DNA of 64,000 nt from Bacteroides caecigallinarum (GTDB lineage: Bacteria > Bacteroidota > Bacteroidia > Bacteroidales > Bacteroidaceae): contig NZ_JACJLE010000012.1 in assembly GCF_016901995.1 (NCBI RefSeq), forward strand, positions 1-64,000. Direction: 5' to 3'. Within the stretch, counting starts at the first letter, position 1. Each line of letters opens with the position of its first letter. Below, one piece after another: positions 62,725-64,000 of this stretch. The translations under genes and the position numbers were made by a program. The notes beneath the pieces were generated by a model. It searched no databases. It worked only from the letters and a program-made list of their open reading frames with translations, and was not told where the DNA came from.

Positions 62725-63482
62725 AAGATCCTATCCTTCAAATACAGAACGTATCAATATCATATACAGGAAATATACTTGCAGTAAAGAATGTAAGTGC
62801 CGATGTTGAGAAAAATACTATCACAGCCATCATGGGACCTTCAGGCTGCGGTAAGAGTACATTGCTGCGTGCAGTAAACCGTATGCACGAGCTTTACAAG
62901 AATATCAACGTTACAGGCAAGATATTGCTTAACGGAGAAAACGTTCTCGAAATGGACCCTACGGAAGAACGCCGCCGCATCGGTATGGTGTTCCAGCGTC
63001 CTAATCCGTTCCCTACAATGAACATCTACGATAACGTACTTGCAGGATATATACTTAACGGTATAAAACTTCCTAAGAGCAAGAAAGACGAGATAGTGGA
63101 ACGCAACCTCCGCAACGTAATGCTTTGGGACGAAGTGAAAGACTCACTCACAAAACGTGGTACTTTCCTTTCGGGAGGTCAGCAGCAACGTCTGTGCATC
63201 GCACGTTCACTGGCATTGCAACCGGACATTCTGCTTATGGACGAGCCTACTTCTGCTCTTGACCCTATCGCTACAAAACACATCGAGGAGCTTCTTATCG
63301 AACTGAAGAAGGAAGTGACTATCCTTATCGTGACACACAATATGTCGCAGGCTAAACGTATATCAGACCGCTCAATGTTCATGTTCCTTGGCGAACTGAT
63401 TGAATACGATGAAACACAGAAGATGTTTACCAATCCTAATGATGAACGTACTCGTGCATACCTGACAGGTAAAATGGGATAA
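62712..63482 (+). CDS. pstB: Phosphate ABC transporter ATP-binding protein PstB
   Basis: 256-residue ATPase driving phosphate import. Walker A GPSGCGKST, signature LSGGQQQR, Walker B ILLMDEPTSALDP and the H-loop His in VTHNMSQAKR are intact. Last gene of the operon; phoU, often next in other bacteria, is absent. Confidence 0.97.
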   Translation: MENIKDPILQIQNVSISYTGNILAVKNVSADVEKNTITAIMGPSGCGKSTLLRAVNRMHELYKNINVTGKILLNGENVLEMDPTEERRRIGMVFQRPNPFPTMNIYDNVLAGYILNGIKLPKSKKDEIVERNLRNVMLWDEVKDSLTKRGTFLSGGQQQRLCIARSLALQPDILLMDEPTSALDPIATKHIEELLIELKKEVTILIVTHNMSQAKRISDRSMFMFLGELIEYDETQKMFTNPNDERTRAYLTGKMG

Positions 63483-63493
63483 TAATATTTATG

Positions 63494-63558
63494 TTGTAGT
63501 AGGAAAAGGACTGTTTCCCGGCATTGCAGGGATAACGGTCCTTTTTCATTCTACAACT
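63494..63558 (+). terminator. Terminator of the pst operon
   Basis: Inner stem AAAAGGAC (63,505-63,512) with GTCCTTTT (63,539-63,546), followed by T/AT-rich bases, and outer arms GTTGTAG (63,494-63,500) with CTACAAC (63,552-63,558). Confidence 0.7.
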
Positions 63559-63659
63559 CCTAGTACAAATATAAAATTAAAGCAAATCATAATGGACTAT
63601 TTATATTACAAAAGAGTTATTATAAAGAAAAATATTAATAATATAATAACTTTAGAACC

Positions 63660-63845
63660 ATGTTAAAAAAAGAAGATTTAATCATTGATGAAAAACAAGT
63701 GTACTTAAAACCTGAATGTGAGATATATGAGCTATATGTTGAAAGTTCAATATTAAATTCAAGTAACAACGAAGACGTTAATGGTGCCGATGCAGAAATA
63801 AACTCATTCCTTCAAGGCAGAAGTTATGACACATCTGTGTTTTAA
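63660..63845 (+). CDS. Small protein of unknown function (61 aa)
   Basis: 61 residues, acidic, no signal peptide and no membrane helix. Pattern: charged N-terminus, YLKPECEIYELYVESSILNSS, then an Asp/Asn-rich stretch (NNEDVNGADAE). It resembles a class of small Bacteroidales proteins that have a K-P-x-(I/V)-E-like middle followed by an LxxS and acidic tail; these have no known function. It is bounded by the pst terminator and its own terminator, supporting an independent gene. TAACTTTA 6 bp before the ATG may be a -7 element, which would make the transcript nearly leaderless. Real coding potential is likely but not proven. Confidence 0.6.
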   Translation: MLKKEDLIIDEKQVYLKPECEIYELYVESSILNSSNNEDVNGADAEINSFLQGRSYDTSVF

Positions 63846-63852
63846 ATAAATA

Positions 63853-63883
63853 AAAAAGCGCAACCATGTTAATTGCGCTTTTT
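63853..63883. terminator. Bidirectional terminator
   Basis: Perfect 11-bp stem AAAAAGCGCAA (63,853-63,863) with TTGCGCTTTTT (63,873-63,883), A-run on one side and T-run on the other; lies between two convergent genes. Confidence 0.88.
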
Positions 63884-63909
63884 ATATAAAATAATCGTCA
63901 AAAAATATA

Positions 63910-64000
63910 CTATCTATATCTGGCATTTATAAAGCCTTCAGCCCTACCTGGCGACAACATCTCCCATAATGATGCCACAACCCATCCGGGAGCGAAAATA
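63910..64000 (-). CDS. C-terminal end of an unidentified gene (partial)
   Basis: On the minus strand an open frame runs from the window edge to a TAG at 63,910-63,912: 29 residues, beginning IFAPGWVVASLWEML and ending EGFINARYR. The convergent terminator right after the stop supports a real gene end. Too short to assign a family. Confidence 0.45.
   Translation of the reverse strand, partial: IFAPGWVVASLWEMLSPGRAEGFINARYR

Noticed and set aside
63592-63665. 24-codon frame upstream of the 61-residue gene
   Set aside because: Very AT-rich, overlaps the next start, no recognisable property; chance frame is more likely.

Overview
The window comes from a member of the Bacteroidales (Bacteroidetes). 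Evidence: a SusC/SusD pair, a hybrid two-component sensor (HTCS), lipoproteins with Bacteroidetes surface-export style N-termini, TAnnTTTG -7 promoter elements, A-rich leaders without Shine-Dalgarno motifs, and phylum-typical proteins such as DUF3098 and DUF4271. The sequence looks Prevotella/Bacteroides-like, but I cannot fix the genus.

Positions 1-44,040 form one large polysaccharide utilisation locus, most simply read as a xyloglucan utilisation locus (XyGUL) for fucosylated, acetylated and arabinosylated xyloglucan. The left arm is on the minus strand and is read from 24,506 down to 117: SusC-like, SusD-like, TIG-domain surface glycan-binding protein, BACON-GH5 lipoprotein, GH43-GH43-CBM6, GH2, GH2 with a LamG-like insert, SASA/CE20-like acetylesterase, SGNH-GH95 fusion, GH3. 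The right arm is on the plus strand: a fimbrillin-like lipoprotein with two tandem C-terminal modules, GH5, GH29, the HTCS regulator, then GH31 (with PA14), GH2, GH3 and GH97. Expected flow: surface GH5 cuts the backbone, SusCD and the binding proteins import oligosaccharides, acetyl groups are removed by the SGNH and CE20-like enzymes, fucose by GH95/GH29, galactose by GH2, arabinose by GH43, xylose by GH31 and glucose by GH3. The role of GH97 is unclear.

Positions 44,169-49,584 hold a housekeeping run: PspC-like protein (minus), methyltransferase, ftsX, DUF3098, uppP, truB, queA, folK. metK (50,030) follows a 445-bp gap that carries a terminator, a phased repeat array and a SAM-II riboswitch. 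Then come a LOG-family gene, DUF4271, hemD, rnpA, yidD, a TatD-like hydrolase, tyrS and a heparinase II/III-like protein. Positions 58,591-63,482 are a phosphate-uptake operon (porin, pstS, pstC, pstA, pstB) preceded by clear Pho-box direct repeats. A 61-residue protein of unknown function and the tail of an opposing gene close the window.

The most unusual signals are non-coding. (1) Two unrelated intergenic regions, susC upstream (24,802-24,931) and metK upstream (49,677-49,828), carry the same kind of element: near-identical 21-22-bp units pointing outward from a palindromic centre. (2) A 188-bp MITE with 14-bp inverted ends and a perfect 8-bp target duplication sits inside the left PUL arm. 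(3) There is a SAM-II riboswitch ahead of metK and TGTAACA Pho boxes ahead of the phosphate operon.
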